From: Scleromitrula shiraiana
Lineage: Eukaryota; Ascomycota; Leotiomycetes; Helotiales; Sclerotiniaceae
Reading direction: 5' to 3'
Assembly (NCBI GenBank): GCA_028455995.1
Contig: JABELC010000011.1
Location: forward strand, 496,001 to 560,000
DNA: 64,000 bases
The first letter of the stretch is position 1. Every line of letters starts with the position of its first letter. A program made the translations under genes and the position numbers. The notes below the pieces were generated by a model. The model was given only the letters and a program-made list of their open reading frames with translations. It made no database searches and was not told where the DNA came from. Below are positions 1 through 11,800 of this stretch, piece by piece.

Positions 1-1575
1 CCCAGTGAAAAATCCACAGAAGGCAACATAACAAAACACAGGCCATGGAAATAATAACAATCACAACAAGCGGTAAACAACTAACAAATCAAGGACGGAT
101 GAAATTCCATAATTCATCTTTCTATCCACCGGGACATACTCAATAGACGTCTCTTCGCCCCCAAGAAATCTCGCTACCAAAAATTTACTTATATAAGTAT
201 CATACCAGGTATTAATCGCCATCGCAAACATAACCTCAACCTCTAACCTTGAACCGGCAGCGAATCGAAGAATCAATATTAATAGATATTCATGTTGATA
301 GATTGATATTCATATAGTAGCATTATTGATGAGCAAAGTGACGTTAAGTGAATAAAAATCGAGTCAATCGATACGCTCGGATTTTGATCGGCGGCTGATC
401 ATAGAGAGAAATCACGGTCGGATATTTATTCACTCCATCGCCAAAGAACCTTAGGAAGTCCTAGAGGCAAAACTTTACTTTGACTTCGATTCTTCGAAAG
501 ATTTTGGTTCGACTCACTCAAATTAATCATAGGGTTGTCATGTGTGTAAAATCGTGAATCGCTATCGTTCAGCCCAGCTAACTACTTTGGTTTACTCCCA
601 GGTAAGATACTCGCAAGGAATTGTCTAGACTAACCAATAAATCGAAAATGGGTGCAGCGCGAAAAGCTTCCTTCTTTTGAATGGATGGCATCAATATACA
701 TAATATTGACGTTATTATATTATTAAGCAAAATATAATAAGATTACCAATACTATAGATGCCATTGTTAATATTATTTTTTATTACTTATTATAGTATAT
801 ATACAATGCTTAATTTAACCATACCAATATGTATGTATTGATATCAAATAATACAGAAAAGAAGCTATTTAAATCAGTTTCTCCGCGAAATTGTAAAGTA
901 TAATAAGATCACCAATGCCATGGATATTAATATCATTTTCTTTCATTGATTACAGTATACATACAGCGCCTAACCTAACCATGCCAGTGTGTGTTGGTAT
1001 CATGTAAGCTGTTTGGATCCGTTTCAAGTTCCCCGCGATTTTAACTTTTGCGTGGGGAGTTTGAGCACTGCGTAGGTAAGAGGAGAGACTGGCGAGGCGG
1101 AGATGCCAGCAGTACAGTATTTACATGGAGAGTCTGAAATGAATGGTTTCCTTTTGAGAAAGGGGGGTTGGTTATGAATAGAAGTGAGATAAGTATAACA
1201 CTGGTTTGCTTGTAAGTTTAATAGTTATATATTGTTGAAAGAAGAGAAAGTACGGAATATACCTTTCAATATTGTAAGAAGCCGAATAGCATTTATCTAC
1301 ATGCATATCCTTTATAATTGGCAATAAAGACAGGATCTAGTTGGGGTAATTGTAGTTGTATTGTTGAAGTTGTTGGTCTCAAACGAGGTGACGAAAAGGG
1401 CCATAAGAGCCTCCATTTGCTGACTAATCAGACCTGTACCATTAACCTCTTTTCTGTTTCAATGACCTCGTGTGACAATGGCTGATATAGAAGCCGCCGC
1501 GACAAGTATTGAATCCATCCTATTCCGCAGCCTCGCACAGCGCTAAAAGAAAGAAAGAATAATCCAGAATCTGAC
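1..1575. other. Gene-poor AT-rich intergenic DNA
   Basis: I see no supportable gene here. The short ORFs have no recognisable motif or splice structure. The main structure is an imperfect tandem duplication at about 731-1045, listed separately. Confidence 0.6.
731..1045. repeat. Imperfect direct duplication with transition-biased divergence
   Basis: Copy 1 (about 731-895) and copy 2 (about 897-1045) align from TATAATAAGATYACCAATRC through to a shared CCGCGA motif near their ends. Most differences are C in copy 2 against T in copy 1, or G against A. Examples are CACCAATGCCATGG versus TACCAATACTATAG and GCCTAACCTAACCATGCC versus GCTTAATTTAACCATACC. There are also a few small indels. One-sided C:G to T:A change in a duplicated segment is the pattern expected of repeat-induced point mutation, with copy 1 the more mutated. 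The alignment was made by eye. Confidence 0.55.
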
Positions 1576-2513
1576 TAACTGTTGGACTTCCGAGTCGCTT
1601 ACTTTCCATGAAGATATTTCGCTTTTTGATCTGACAATATAAATAAAATGTTTTTGGAAAGAATTAAAATTATATAAAATTGAAATATTTTAAATAACCT
1701 GATATACTATTATACTACTAGTAGTAGTGGTATAATACTAGTATTACTAGTAATAATAAATAACATTAATTACTAGTAATTAAAAAGTAATTAATTAATA
1801 ATTTGATAAAAAGTTTTATTATAATAAACTTGAATATTTTCAAGTTTCTTAAAAAAACACTTACTAGAATAATATTGAATCTTTTTTCAACTTCAAGTTG
1901 AAGTTATTAATTTTATATTTTATTTATTATATATAATTTCAAGTTTTTAATTATAGATATTTTTAATTTTCAAGTTCCTGTCAGTGATAAGTTATTAAGA
2001 TTTTGAATTTATTTAAAATTTAATTTTTAGTTTTAAAAATATAAAATCTATTTTTTAAAAATATGAAACTTGAATCACTTATAACTGAGTCAAGTTGAAT
2101 TCTTAAAAAATTTGAAGTATTTTAATTTTAATTTTTATAATTAAATTTATTAAATTTAAATTCTTTATTCAAGTTCTTTTTTCATGTTCAAGTTAATTAA
2201 ATTAATAAAGATTATAATATATTTAATTTAATAAAAAAGTAATTCAAAATAATTTAATATAGTACTATCATTGTTTGTATGACTCCGGGGGTATGGAACT
2301 ATACAATTACGGTATCAATCTGTATTGTATTATTTGTTCAAGGAGTTCAAGAAGGGTGTTGTACGCCGTTGAGAGTATATATCTCTTCAACGGGCACGTG
2401 ACGTAAGGTCACGTGCTGACTATACAGACAATCATAGTATTAAGAATATTTTTTTACGTTGATGAAAAAAGATGAAGTCTTTTTATGGAGATTAAGCGAA
2501 GTCCGGCGATTAC
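1576..2513. mobile_element. AT-rich element with about 45-bp terminal inverted repeats (copy 1)
   Basis: The left end (about 1576-1630) and the reverse complement of the right end (about 2462-2513) share a TIR of the form TAAYYGYYGG-ACTT-CGCTTA-TCCAT-AA-A-A-CTTCR-CTTTTT. The same terminus occurs at both ends of the element at 3711-4178, so the four ends form one family. Three of the four ends abut a TA dinucleotide, as expected for TA target-site insertion (Tc1/mariner-like or a derived MITE). The interior is extremely AT-rich with no coding potential, consistent with a non-autonomous or RIP-degraded element. The superfamily assignment is inference. Confidence 0.55.
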
Positions 2514-3710
2514 TATATCTATATTTTATTGCGCTGTATGTATATAAGCGTAGAGAATATTAAATCTAAAAGGGAAAGTCTATACCGAGATATTCAGGGG
2601 CCATAGAGTTTAAGCCCACGGGATGGATATATGTGCGTGCGTGCTGTGGGCAGGCAAATCCACTTACGATCTAACCAAATTTCCTAGAGTCTCGTATTGA
2701 AACATTACACAATTTAACAAGACTTTTATTTTTCATGGTTGTGTGTTCAAGTTATAGATGTTTGGTTTTGATGGAGTTGGTTTTAATGGTTTAATCGAGG
2801 AATTCCGAGTTGTCGTCTCTCGTCTCCGAAACATTTTTTTGGAGATTCATGTCTTGGGAACTCGTGGATAGTGGGTTGTTTGCATAGTGAGGATTAGAGC
2901 TAGAGAGGGGCTTAATTTGGGTTTGAATTGGGTTGAAGCTTATATAGGATTCAACACCGAGTATAAGAATAGAGATCAGTTGGCACTGTGGAAGAGAGAG
3001 AAAGTGAGGTTAATAACAACAACAGTTGGTAAGGTTGTAAAAACTTGTCCAGGTGTGAACAAACTACAGTATGTACGAATCCATGTTCTTCATCCTATTT
3101 AAGGTTATCCATCCAATAAACGCCATTAAGCATGTAAGCATATAATTATCCTATTGGACAGTAATCCTAAATAACCTTGGAATTACCAAGTTATCCTTTC
3201 TGTTCCTGACATGAATAAATGTATGCCAAGCTAATCCATCTCAAGGTTCCTCGTGCTTCGTGCTTTATATAGAAAATTCCAACACATTGTGATTTTGACT
3301 TGTAAAATTAATTCCAATTCAACGATATGAGATAAATCTATATAGAAAAATGTGAATTGCTCGCTATATTAAATAGAGTAACTTTTGTATAGAAAGAAAT
3401 CATTTATATTCAATACTGACGTTGTTGCGTCGAGTGGAAGATATAACCCAAATGAGGGGGGGTTTTTTAGTATATGTGGAGCGCAAGGTTACTCTTGCAT
3501 ATAGCCTTGTAAGCCCTTGTAACATGCAATTTCCCATATACTCAGTAGTAACATGGATGACCCAAATAGATCGTAAAAATTAGTTGGGATTTCAATTTCT
3601 AGTCGAATCAGATATTGTAGATCTCTTTTATCCAAGTTCAATTCACTAATGTGTCAATGCTCCCCGAGGTGCTAGGCTTCTATACCTGTCTCGAGCCTGT
3701 TAGTCAATAC
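2514..3710. other. Intergenic DNA between the two TIR elements
   Basis: No gene is supported. A 71-codon ORF at 2887-3102 has no recognisable domain and starts from a non-ATG codon. Nothing else of note. Confidence 0.5.
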
Positions 3711-4178
3711 AATCGTCGCACTTAGCTTAATCTCCTTAAAGAGACTCCGCTTTTTTATCAATATAAACAAAATATAATCAATAAATAAATTTATAATTAA
3801 TGAATAAAAATTATACTACTAGTAGTATGAAATGATTGATTTTTATTTCAATTTTAATAAGTTTTATATATGAATGAAACAATATTTTGATTTTTTAATA
3901 AATTAAAACTTATCAAAAAAAGTTTTATTATTCAAGTTATTATTAAATACAATATAGAAATAAAAATTTCGTTGTTGATTTTTTGAAAATTAATTTATAT
4001 CATTTTAAAATTTCAAAATTATTAATTAAAAATTTATTTTTTAAATAAAATATATATTGAAGCTTTAAGTAGTAATAATAAATTCATCTATCAATTATAT
4101 TTTATTTATATTACTAGTAATAAAAAAGCGAAGTCTCTTTATGTACTACTAGTAGTACATTAAGCGCAAACCAACGAT
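3711..4178. mobile_element. AT-rich element with terminal inverted repeats (copy 2, shorter)
   Basis: The left terminus (about 3711-3762, with AGCTTAATCTCC, then TTAAAGAGACTCCGCTTTTT) is matched in inverted orientation by the right terminus (about 4124-4178). The right copy carries a 15-bp palindrome, TACTACTAGTAGTAC, inside the TIR. The ends are homologous to those of the 1576-2513 element, and the sequence just inside the left TIR (ATCAATATAAACAAAAT) also matches. The interior is AT-rich and non-coding. It is probably a MITE-like deletion derivative of the same family. Confidence 0.55.
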
Positions 4179-4589
4179 TAACCTCAATTGAAATTAAAAA
4201 CGTCCAAGTTTTAATGTACGTACATATTAGTAGTAGTTAACCGTGGTCAACCTAAACATTGAAAGGTAAGATTGGAGAATAATACCATAACCATTCATAA
4301 TGACGCTTACAGGATTTAGGGAAATGAAAATAGCCCTGGAGTCGAGATTGTTTAAGTATCCATCTCATCTCGTCTGTAATCTAATTTCCTTTTCTTCATT
4401 TCTTCTCTTCCTCTCTTCATCGTAAAAACAACAATCTTCTCTCAAGAATCAATCACCATAATTCTCAATAATTTAATACCTTTGTATCGTTGATACTGTT
4501 CACTCTTTAGAAACTTTTTCCTCTACTTCTCAGTCTTTCACTTAAACCAACAATCTAAAACCAAAACCAACTCCAACAAATCAATCATA
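4179..4589 (+). promoter_or_regulatory. Upstream region and 5' UTR of the GPI-protein gene
   Basis: This roughly 410-nt stretch becomes pyrimidine-rich (TTCCTTTTCTTCATTTCTTC) and then CA/A-rich just before the ATG at 4590, as is common for highly expressed filamentous-fungal genes. No specific TATA box or factor site can be named with confidence. Confidence 0.35.
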
Positions 4590-5437
4590 ATGCGTTACTC
4601 ATCTGTCTCCGCTGCCATTTTGGCATTCACTGCTTCAGTCTTCGCTCAAACCCCCGGTTTCGATGCTATCTCTTCCCCAACCTCCGGCCAAGTCGTCAAG
4701 GTTGGTGACGTTTTGGATATCACCTGGTCTCCTAACTCAGTTTCGGGAACTGTCACCATTCAATTGTTGGAGGGAGCCAGTCAAGCTACTTTGCAATATG
4801 ACCCAATTGTTGTTGCCAGTATGTTTTCTTCCTTTCTCTACAATGGGAGACTAGATCGATCTTATTGTGCGATGAATTGGAATTTTGCTAACACTCTGTT
4901 CTAGAATCCATTGACAACTTAGCTGGATCCTACAGCTGGACTGTCCCAGCCTCAGTTGGAAACTTCGCCACCTACGGTTTCCAAATCACCCTCGATTCCG
5001 ACGCCAGCACCTTCCAATGGTCTTTCCCATTCGTCATTAAACAAAGCACCTCATCCTCATCCTCATCCTCATCCTCTGTCGCTGCTCCAACATCCACCGC
5101 TATTACCTCCGTATCAAGCATCGTCCCCGCCCCATCATCCAGCGCTGTCAGCTCAATCGTAGCCCCATTTGCCCTAGCCGACTCCGCTGCCACCGTCCCA
5201 TCCACTGTTGGTGTCCCATCAACCTTGGTCTCAGTCACCTCCACCTCCACCTCCACCTCTGCTCCATCTTCCATCCCCCACCCAATCGCCAACGGTACTT
5301 CAAGCGGTAACCTCACCATTACCTCATCCAAGACTGGATCTACTGGCCCAGCTACCGCCACCGCCAACGCGGCCATGACTACTGTTGCTACTGGTGGTCT
5401 TACCATCTTGGGAATGTTGTTCGCATCTGTTTTGTAA
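4590..5437 (+). CDS. Kre9/Knh1-type Ser/Thr-rich GPI-anchored cell-surface protein
   Basis: Two exons, 4590-4818 and 4905-5437, give 253 residues. The 86-nt intron begins GTATGT, has a TGCTAAC branch site and ends CTAG. The first ~19 residues form a signal peptide ending AlaSerValPheAla. Residues ~24-115 resemble the Kre9/Knh1-like N-terminal domain, with SPTSGQVVKVGDVLDITW and later GSYSWTVP. Residues ~115-230 are Ser/Thr/Pro-rich with short Ser runs, as in an O-mannosylated stalk. The C-terminus (small residues, then a hydrophobic tail ending GLTILGMLFASVL) is a GPI-attachment signal. The product should be anchored at the plasma membrane or cross-linked into the wall. Family members are linked to beta-glucan and cell-wall organisation, but the exact role is unknown. 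The start is supported by the signal peptide at the N-terminus. Confidence 0.88.
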
Positions 5438-6229
5438 ATTTCTTTTTAATCTCCCCATTTCAATATTGAGATTTAATTAGATGAGACATATCAACAAATT
5501 ACAATTACATTCGCATTGCTTTTCGTTTTACGTACAATAATGGTATTTGATAGATGTGGTGTGGTGATCTAGTCGTGATAGAAATGAGATATAATCAAAG
5601 ATCACATTATATTTACATTGCTCGGTGCTACAAATAAATCAAACAGGTTACCGTTGACAAAACTCATTTCATTATGGTTGATGACTTTTATATCATGAGC
5701 TTCATTCTTCATTCTTCTTGAAAAATACCCAAATACTCGATACCATATCTTTTGGAGGGCTTGGATGGGGATGGGAGGGGAAACGAGGTGATCTGGCGCC
5801 TGATTTGATTTCATCTTCTGATGAGGACTCTTTTTTCTTGCTTTTGCTGTTTTTGTTCTTTGCGATTTCCTTTGTTATTTGGTTGGTTGAGTCGTTGAAT
5901 GGTAGTTTATGATGAATATAGATAGCAAAATTGAAAATATCAATTATAAGCTCTTGTGTGAATTGATTTGCGATATCTGTGATATATCGCTTGATTCGTA
6001 CTGTGATCGATATAATCTTTTCAGAAGAAGAAACAGTAAGTAGCTCTGGTTCTCATTTGGCTGTCCTGAACAAATATCCCTGAATTAGACCTTGAGTAGC
6101 TATTCCTGATCTATTGACCATTAATTTGATTTAGGGAGTCAGTCGATATGCATGTCAATCTTTCTTTCTTCAGAAGAGGTAGCAAACCAACATCTATAGA
6201 ATAGGTGAATAAACCCCTGCCAGTCAGCA
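5438..6229. other. Intergenic DNA
   Basis: This holds the 3' flank of the GPI-protein gene and unannotated sequence. ORFs at 5602-5912 overlap on both strands and show no domain. No gene is supported. Confidence 0.5.
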
Positions 6230-7195
6230 GCTTCCGCATTGCATCCGTTGTGATGAGGTTAGCAAGTAATCCTTGCGGCCGATTGGCACGACACCGATAA
6301 CAGGTTGTCTCTTTGAGCGAGAGCTGGGACTAACATGTGTGCGACCTTAATTCATCATATCTGTCGTCCAGGCTGATGATATCTGTCGGCAGGATGCTTC
6401 CCGATACGGATCGGGGTGTATTTCTACACGCATGTATAGAAGCAGAACTAGACGGTGAGCGCTTGCAGATTGTACTGAGTCGCTATATCTGACGTGGAAA
6501 ACAAGTCTGACGGCCAACGATCTAATGAGACTTCGAATACTAGCTACATGCGAGCAGCAAATACGAGATTGCGTTAACGTCATATGTATTGAGGACAACA
6601 CTGACTCGGACGAAGTGGGAGAACGAGCACTCCTCGGATTAACCTCCGAATCCGACTTATTTGGCCACGGCATGACATGAAAACGGACAGGTTATTGCTG
6701 AGGCACTCGGTATAGGCCTTCTCAAGCCCATGCTTGCGCGCAAGCAGCTTCGTCCCGAGAGGCTCAAGATCAACGATAAACGCACCGTACAGCCATCGAA
6801 CCCAGAGTACGCCGGAATCTTCGCTCATAACATCATAGACGGCGCCAACCTAGCAATCAAACCGTCCAATCTTCAAAAGACCTCATCCATGACAACCGCC
6901 ATCGTTGCCGAGCTGCCGCCTGAACATCAGACTGGGCCGGCACATGATTCTCCGACTTGCGAAAAGCGAAACTACTCATCTCATTGAACCTAAACCCTTA
7001 TTGGGCCAATAAAACCCTCTTCGATGCGCCGGCGCTCAAAGAGCGTTCACTAAGCTCTGTTAGCGGCTGGGGAATCTGTCGAGTACTCCTCACTAATCAT
7101 AGTGAGCTTCCGTCCACCGCGCCCAAACTGGAGAAGCTGGAGTTCTCTGGGCCCCTGCACTCTGCGCAAGGTATTATGAATATCCTCAACTAATC
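6230..7195 (+). pseudogene. Possible decayed coding region, LRR-like segments
   Basis: This stretch is less AT-rich than its surroundings and has protein-like text on the plus strand that moves between frames. One frame gives a piece around DCVNVICIEDNTDSDE, the next a piece around 6730-6987, and 6957-7193 reads ...APKLEKLEFSGPL. The last motif resembles leucine-rich repeats as in fungal F-box/LRR proteins. Several stops interrupt the reading and no intact ORF or convincing intron set joins the pieces. The family call is weak; it could be chance. Confidence 0.25.
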
Positions 7196-8715
7196 GTCGC
7201 AGATTGCAACATGCATATCCTTCCTTCTATCATCGCTTGCCTATGAGTCAATTGGCGGGAGCTGCTGCGGCGCATTGGGAATCAGTTTTCTTACTTGCGT
7301 TGGTTTGAACTTGTACATCTCAGAAGGGCACTATTTTAAATTATAGCTAGTCGTCTTCCCTGGTCTTGGCAAGAATTCGGTAGTCTGGGAAGCTCATAGG
7401 AATGGACTTAAACTAGTGGGGCGACGCCCTGCGGATAAAAGACGCATTTCTGGGGTTGGGTAGGGAGGATCTGATGCGAGTTATGTGCTTAGAGTTGTCG
7501 GTGAATGCGTCTTTCTTTCTTTCTTGTAATATTCGGGCACGTAATAACACCCTCCGCCCTAATTGGGGAATCTAGACTAGTGGGGAGTAGGCAAGGAAAT
7601 TCAGATTATAGACTGGTTTTAAAGCTGTAGTAGAAGCTATAGTAGATACGACTAGTGAAGCTCGCGATGCTAACAATTGCGTGAACTCGAATATAGTAGG
7701 AGGAGGAGAAGGGGGGGTAGGATGATATTATGTGTAGATATTATGTGTAGATATTGAGGAACTTTCAAGTTCAATCGTTTTTGAATCTATACTATCGATC
7801 CTCTCGTATAGGTATTTTGTGGTAATTTGTCAGATATTCGGTATATACTTATGCATGTCATGCCAGTGAGAACGATTTCAAGAACGAATGTAAAGATTTG
7901 CTAGAAGTGTTCAAAATGCTCACACTGGCAAGTGCAAAGACAGTGTGGGTTGAACAGATGATGGTGGATTGAAGGGGCGAGTTGTTGGGATCTTGAATGT
8001 CCGTTTGGTTGATATACAATCGCCATATATATATATATATATATATATTGTTAATGTTAATGTCTATATGTCGTATAGATATTTACAATTATATTAATTC
8101 AAGGTTACTCGAGTATCTATAGTTTATACCAACCTTTACACAAATTTATCAAAAAAAAAAACATTCAAGTTTGAATATCTGTATTTTGGATGAACTGTCA
8201 GAGATAGATTAACTCGGAGGATCGTGTAATCATAATGATTCTAAAACCTTACACAAAAAGATATAAATCATCAAGAATGATTTTAAGCATCAAGTATTAA
8301 AACTATCCCTACTTACTTCAGTATGATATGAGAATATAGTCAAAAATGACCTTTTAATACTACGAAATCGTTAAGTGTTTAAGGCGAGTCAAGAGATTTT
8401 GGTGGAGAAATTAACTTAACGTCTACTCGCTAAAATTGCCGATTCCTAAATCGGCAACTTTATTGAGCAATGGGAATATATATCAATCGGCGGCAATCAA
8501 CTGGGATTCGCTCTCGAATTGATCAAATTTTTATATTTCTTTTGATCGATACTGCTAGTAACTTATAGGGATATTGGTTCCTGAATAGGTAGTATTGGTA
8601 AGTATAAGTTGGTATTGTGATGTGCATGTACCGCATACATGAAAAATGTACATACAGAGAATAAGGAATAAGCTGAGAGATACAGATGTATGTAAAGCTA
8701 AATAGATATAGGAAA
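7196..8715. other. Intergenic DNA with a TA microsatellite
   Basis: No gene is supported. A TA dinucleotide run lies at about 8025-8049, and there are two direct copies of GATATTATGTGTA near 7727-7752. A hairpin at 8436-8457 is listed separately. Confidence 0.5.
8436..8457. repeat. Perfect 9-bp hairpin
   Basis: TTGCCGATT and AATCGGCAA form a perfect 9-bp stem around a 4-nt loop (CCTA). No gene end is adjacent and there is no T-tract, so a terminator role is not supported. Confidence 0.5.
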
Positions 8716-8874
8716 TTACGAAAATGATTCCAGCTTTCTCTTCTTCTTGGCTTCCTTCTTTGCCCTCTTCCTCCGCTTGGCGAAGCTGGCGGGCGGGGGG
8801 ACGGGAACGTCGGCTTATCCGCTTGCGCCGGAGACGTCGAAGATATCCGAGAAGTCATCCATCTCGGCATGCAT
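8716..8874 (-). pseudogene. Short ORF interrupted by one in-frame stop; basic C-terminus
   Basis: From an ATG at 8874 the minus strand reads an acidic start (MHAEMDDFSDIFDVSGASG). It then meets a single TAA at 8817-8815 and continues in the same frame through a Pro-rich stretch into AKRRKRAKKEAKKKRKLESFS and a stop at 8716. The 53-codon frame is GC-richer than its flanks. A TAA could come from CAA by a C-to-T change, which would fit RIP-like decay. It may be the last exon of a dead gene or a chance ORF; no family is recognised. Confidence 0.3.
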
Positions 8875-11800
8875 TACTAATTTTCTTTCGTAAAGTTAGA
8901 GGTTCTTAGGGCGCTACTGTCTCAATGGAAGTTAGTGATTGATTGCCAGGTGTTGAGACTATGGAATATAAACTAGACAGTACCGTAGCTGATTGGATTC
9001 GAATGTCTACAATGAAGCTTAGTGAGTGAAAAATGGCTGAGGTATTAGGGGTATTTGGTAGACTGACTTGGACTTGACACGTGATGATAATTTTTGTGTA
9101 ACAGTTGATGGAGAAGGAAGGAAGGAAGGTGGGAGAGAGATCAGATATATATACGCGATTGGGTCGCGCTAAGAGGAGCTAATTACTAGGTTTTGCAGAC
9201 TTTGGATCAGGAGAAGAGTTAATTGGAGACTAGCTGGTTCGAACATGAATCGGATCAACAGCCAATTAAGCTTATTGATTCAAGTGTATTGTTAGTGTTA
9301 TATCCCTATGGCCAAGGAAGATAATTAGCGATGAGAAAAAAAAACAAGTCAACCAGTCTCTAATCAGCTACACGACGACGCTAAATTCAGAGCTCTTTAC
9401 TTGAAAGAACAAGAAGAATCGGTTATTTAATCTCTATACATCGATCGAGCAGACCAGGAAGATATATTTTCTTTTATTTTCTTTTCTTATACACCAATAG
9501 CGAATGCAGCCGATCATATCATGATTCACTACTCTTCCTATCTCACGAATACAGAGATCTCAGATCTCAGAGCTCAGCTATGCTAAAGATCGGAGTTGTG
9601 TTTAATACCGAACGAGAACTTTTTACATGCAGCGTGGAGCTAGATTACCATATTCAGAATATGCATTTCCATCCAACACGACATATTACAGCGCCATATC
9701 CTGGGTAAATGGAGTAGATGGTGATAAAATAAAACAAAATAAAATAAAATATAATATACTAGATCCACGCAGTCAACGAATATAACCACGATATAAAACA
9801 CACAACTAAAGAATTTCTACTAAAACACACAAACTAACAAATAAACAAACTAACAAACAAACAAATAAACAAACTAACAAACAAACATAAAAGACTCAGC
9901 AGGAAAGATCAAAATTCATTGGCATGATGATGATGATGGGATTGCAATGGACATGTGGCGTTTCATTGGCTCTCTATTGCTATCTTTTCTATAAGGTCCA
10001 TATCTAGATTTTCTTGTTTCTCTTCTCTGGTTAAGTTCAATTGTATTATATATCGTCATATCTTTACTATCTCATCCCATCTCATCTCATCCCATCTCAT
10101 CTCATCCCACCCCATCCCATACCATCCATCATATTACAAACTACCCATAATCAACGATCATAACCAGTAAAACCAGTAAAAACATCACTCGAGTCACAGA
10201 TCCTAAAGACGACGAGATAACATGGTCAGGTTAGAATGGGACGGCCGGATATATCAACCAATACTTACACTCAGGCTTGAATACATTATATGCGGTATTT
10301 AAATCCAGATACCAACTTTATGCATACTTACATACATATATATATATATTCAAAAAAATAAATTTAAACGATGATGTAGAAGAGTTCGAGGGGCTAGGGA
10401 TGGTTGGATTTGGGAATTGGCTTTTTATAATTAACACTTTACAAGTGATTGAGATTGATTTGATCTATCTATTGCAATTCTCAATTCTCAATTGGAATTT
10501 GAGTTCTCACAACACACTTTTCTTTCTTTCTTTAGAAAGAAGCAAGAAAAAAGAAAAAAGTAAATATGTCTTTGATTTGATTTGATTTAATTGAATTGAT
10601 TTGATTTAATTCAATTAAATTGATAATCAAAATAAAATGCTTATTTTCTAATCTACAAAATGATGGAAAATACCTAACAAACCAAACAACAAGTAACTAA
10701 CTAATCACTAGTACACATTTAAAAAAAAGCTAATGGAAGGGTAAGTAAAGTAAGTACAAAGTAGATTTAAAGTTTGAAAGTTCATATCGCACCGTGACTT
10801 CGCTTGATTTCGTATGGATTTAAGAGGGAGCTAAAGAGCTAAAGAGCTACTAGTAATAAGGAGTTAGTGTAGAAATATCACGGTATTATAGTTGATATTT
10901 TATCAGATGGAAGGAGAGGGAGGGGAAAAAAGAAGAGGAGAATGTGAGATTTTATTTGGTATGTAGTAGTTATTCGTAGATGGGTGGGTGAGTAGGGAGG
11001 AAAGAAGTTAGCAAAATTGGAAAATGTTAATTGATCGTAGGTGGTGGTATACTCGTGGGATCTTTATGTATTGTAGATCGATGTATTTGAGGAGTGGGAA
11101 ATGAATATGTATACAGAATAATGCATTAATCGGGTACAGCTATACTCAAACCAGTAGTGATGATGACCTACTATAGTGGAAAGCAAGAAAAAACGTAAAA
11201 AGTTTGATTACAATCCCAACTAATCTAAACAAGTAGCAAACGCGTTGGCGACTAGCTTCCAAACCCCAATTTTCACGTTATGGGCGCGTGTGAATTTCTT
11301 TTCAACATAAAACTCTACTACAGTGCTATCGGAGAGTAATGGACTAAACGGTTTGCTCATAATGACTTGCTTCAACTAAGCAATAAAGCGGAACCTACCG
11401 AATGAATGAATGAATAAATGAGATGCATCATCGTTAATTCTAGTACTTTTAAGACCTAGTTCATTTCGTCTCAATGCCGTGATGGGTCTCTGAGATTCGG
11501 GATCTGCAGGGCAAGTTCTCTGTAATATCATAGAGATAGCAATCGCTAATAATTGTTCGATTTGTGGCAGAGGACCCGTTTGGGGCAATTCAGTAAGAAA
11601 ATTTTGTTGAGTATCCTAGAACTTGTAGAAGCATGAAATTTCCACAAGAAAGCAAGGTATATCTTTGCTTTGCTTTGTTTATCCGTTATAGTTGTCAGTT
11701 TATGTTTGCGACGAGGAAATGGGGATTCCATCATCGTCACAAGGTGAAGACCCAAGATCTTCTGAGGTTGTGTTGCTGTAACTACCGGTTTTAACATATA

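Noticed and set aside
8436..8457. Hairpin as a transcription terminator
   Set aside because: Intrinsic hairpin terminators are bacterial, and no gene ends nearby.
9230..9250. GGTTCGAAC resembling a tRNA T-loop
   Set aside because: No matching acceptor, D or anticodon arms at tRNA spacing; no tRNA gene was found by eye in the window.
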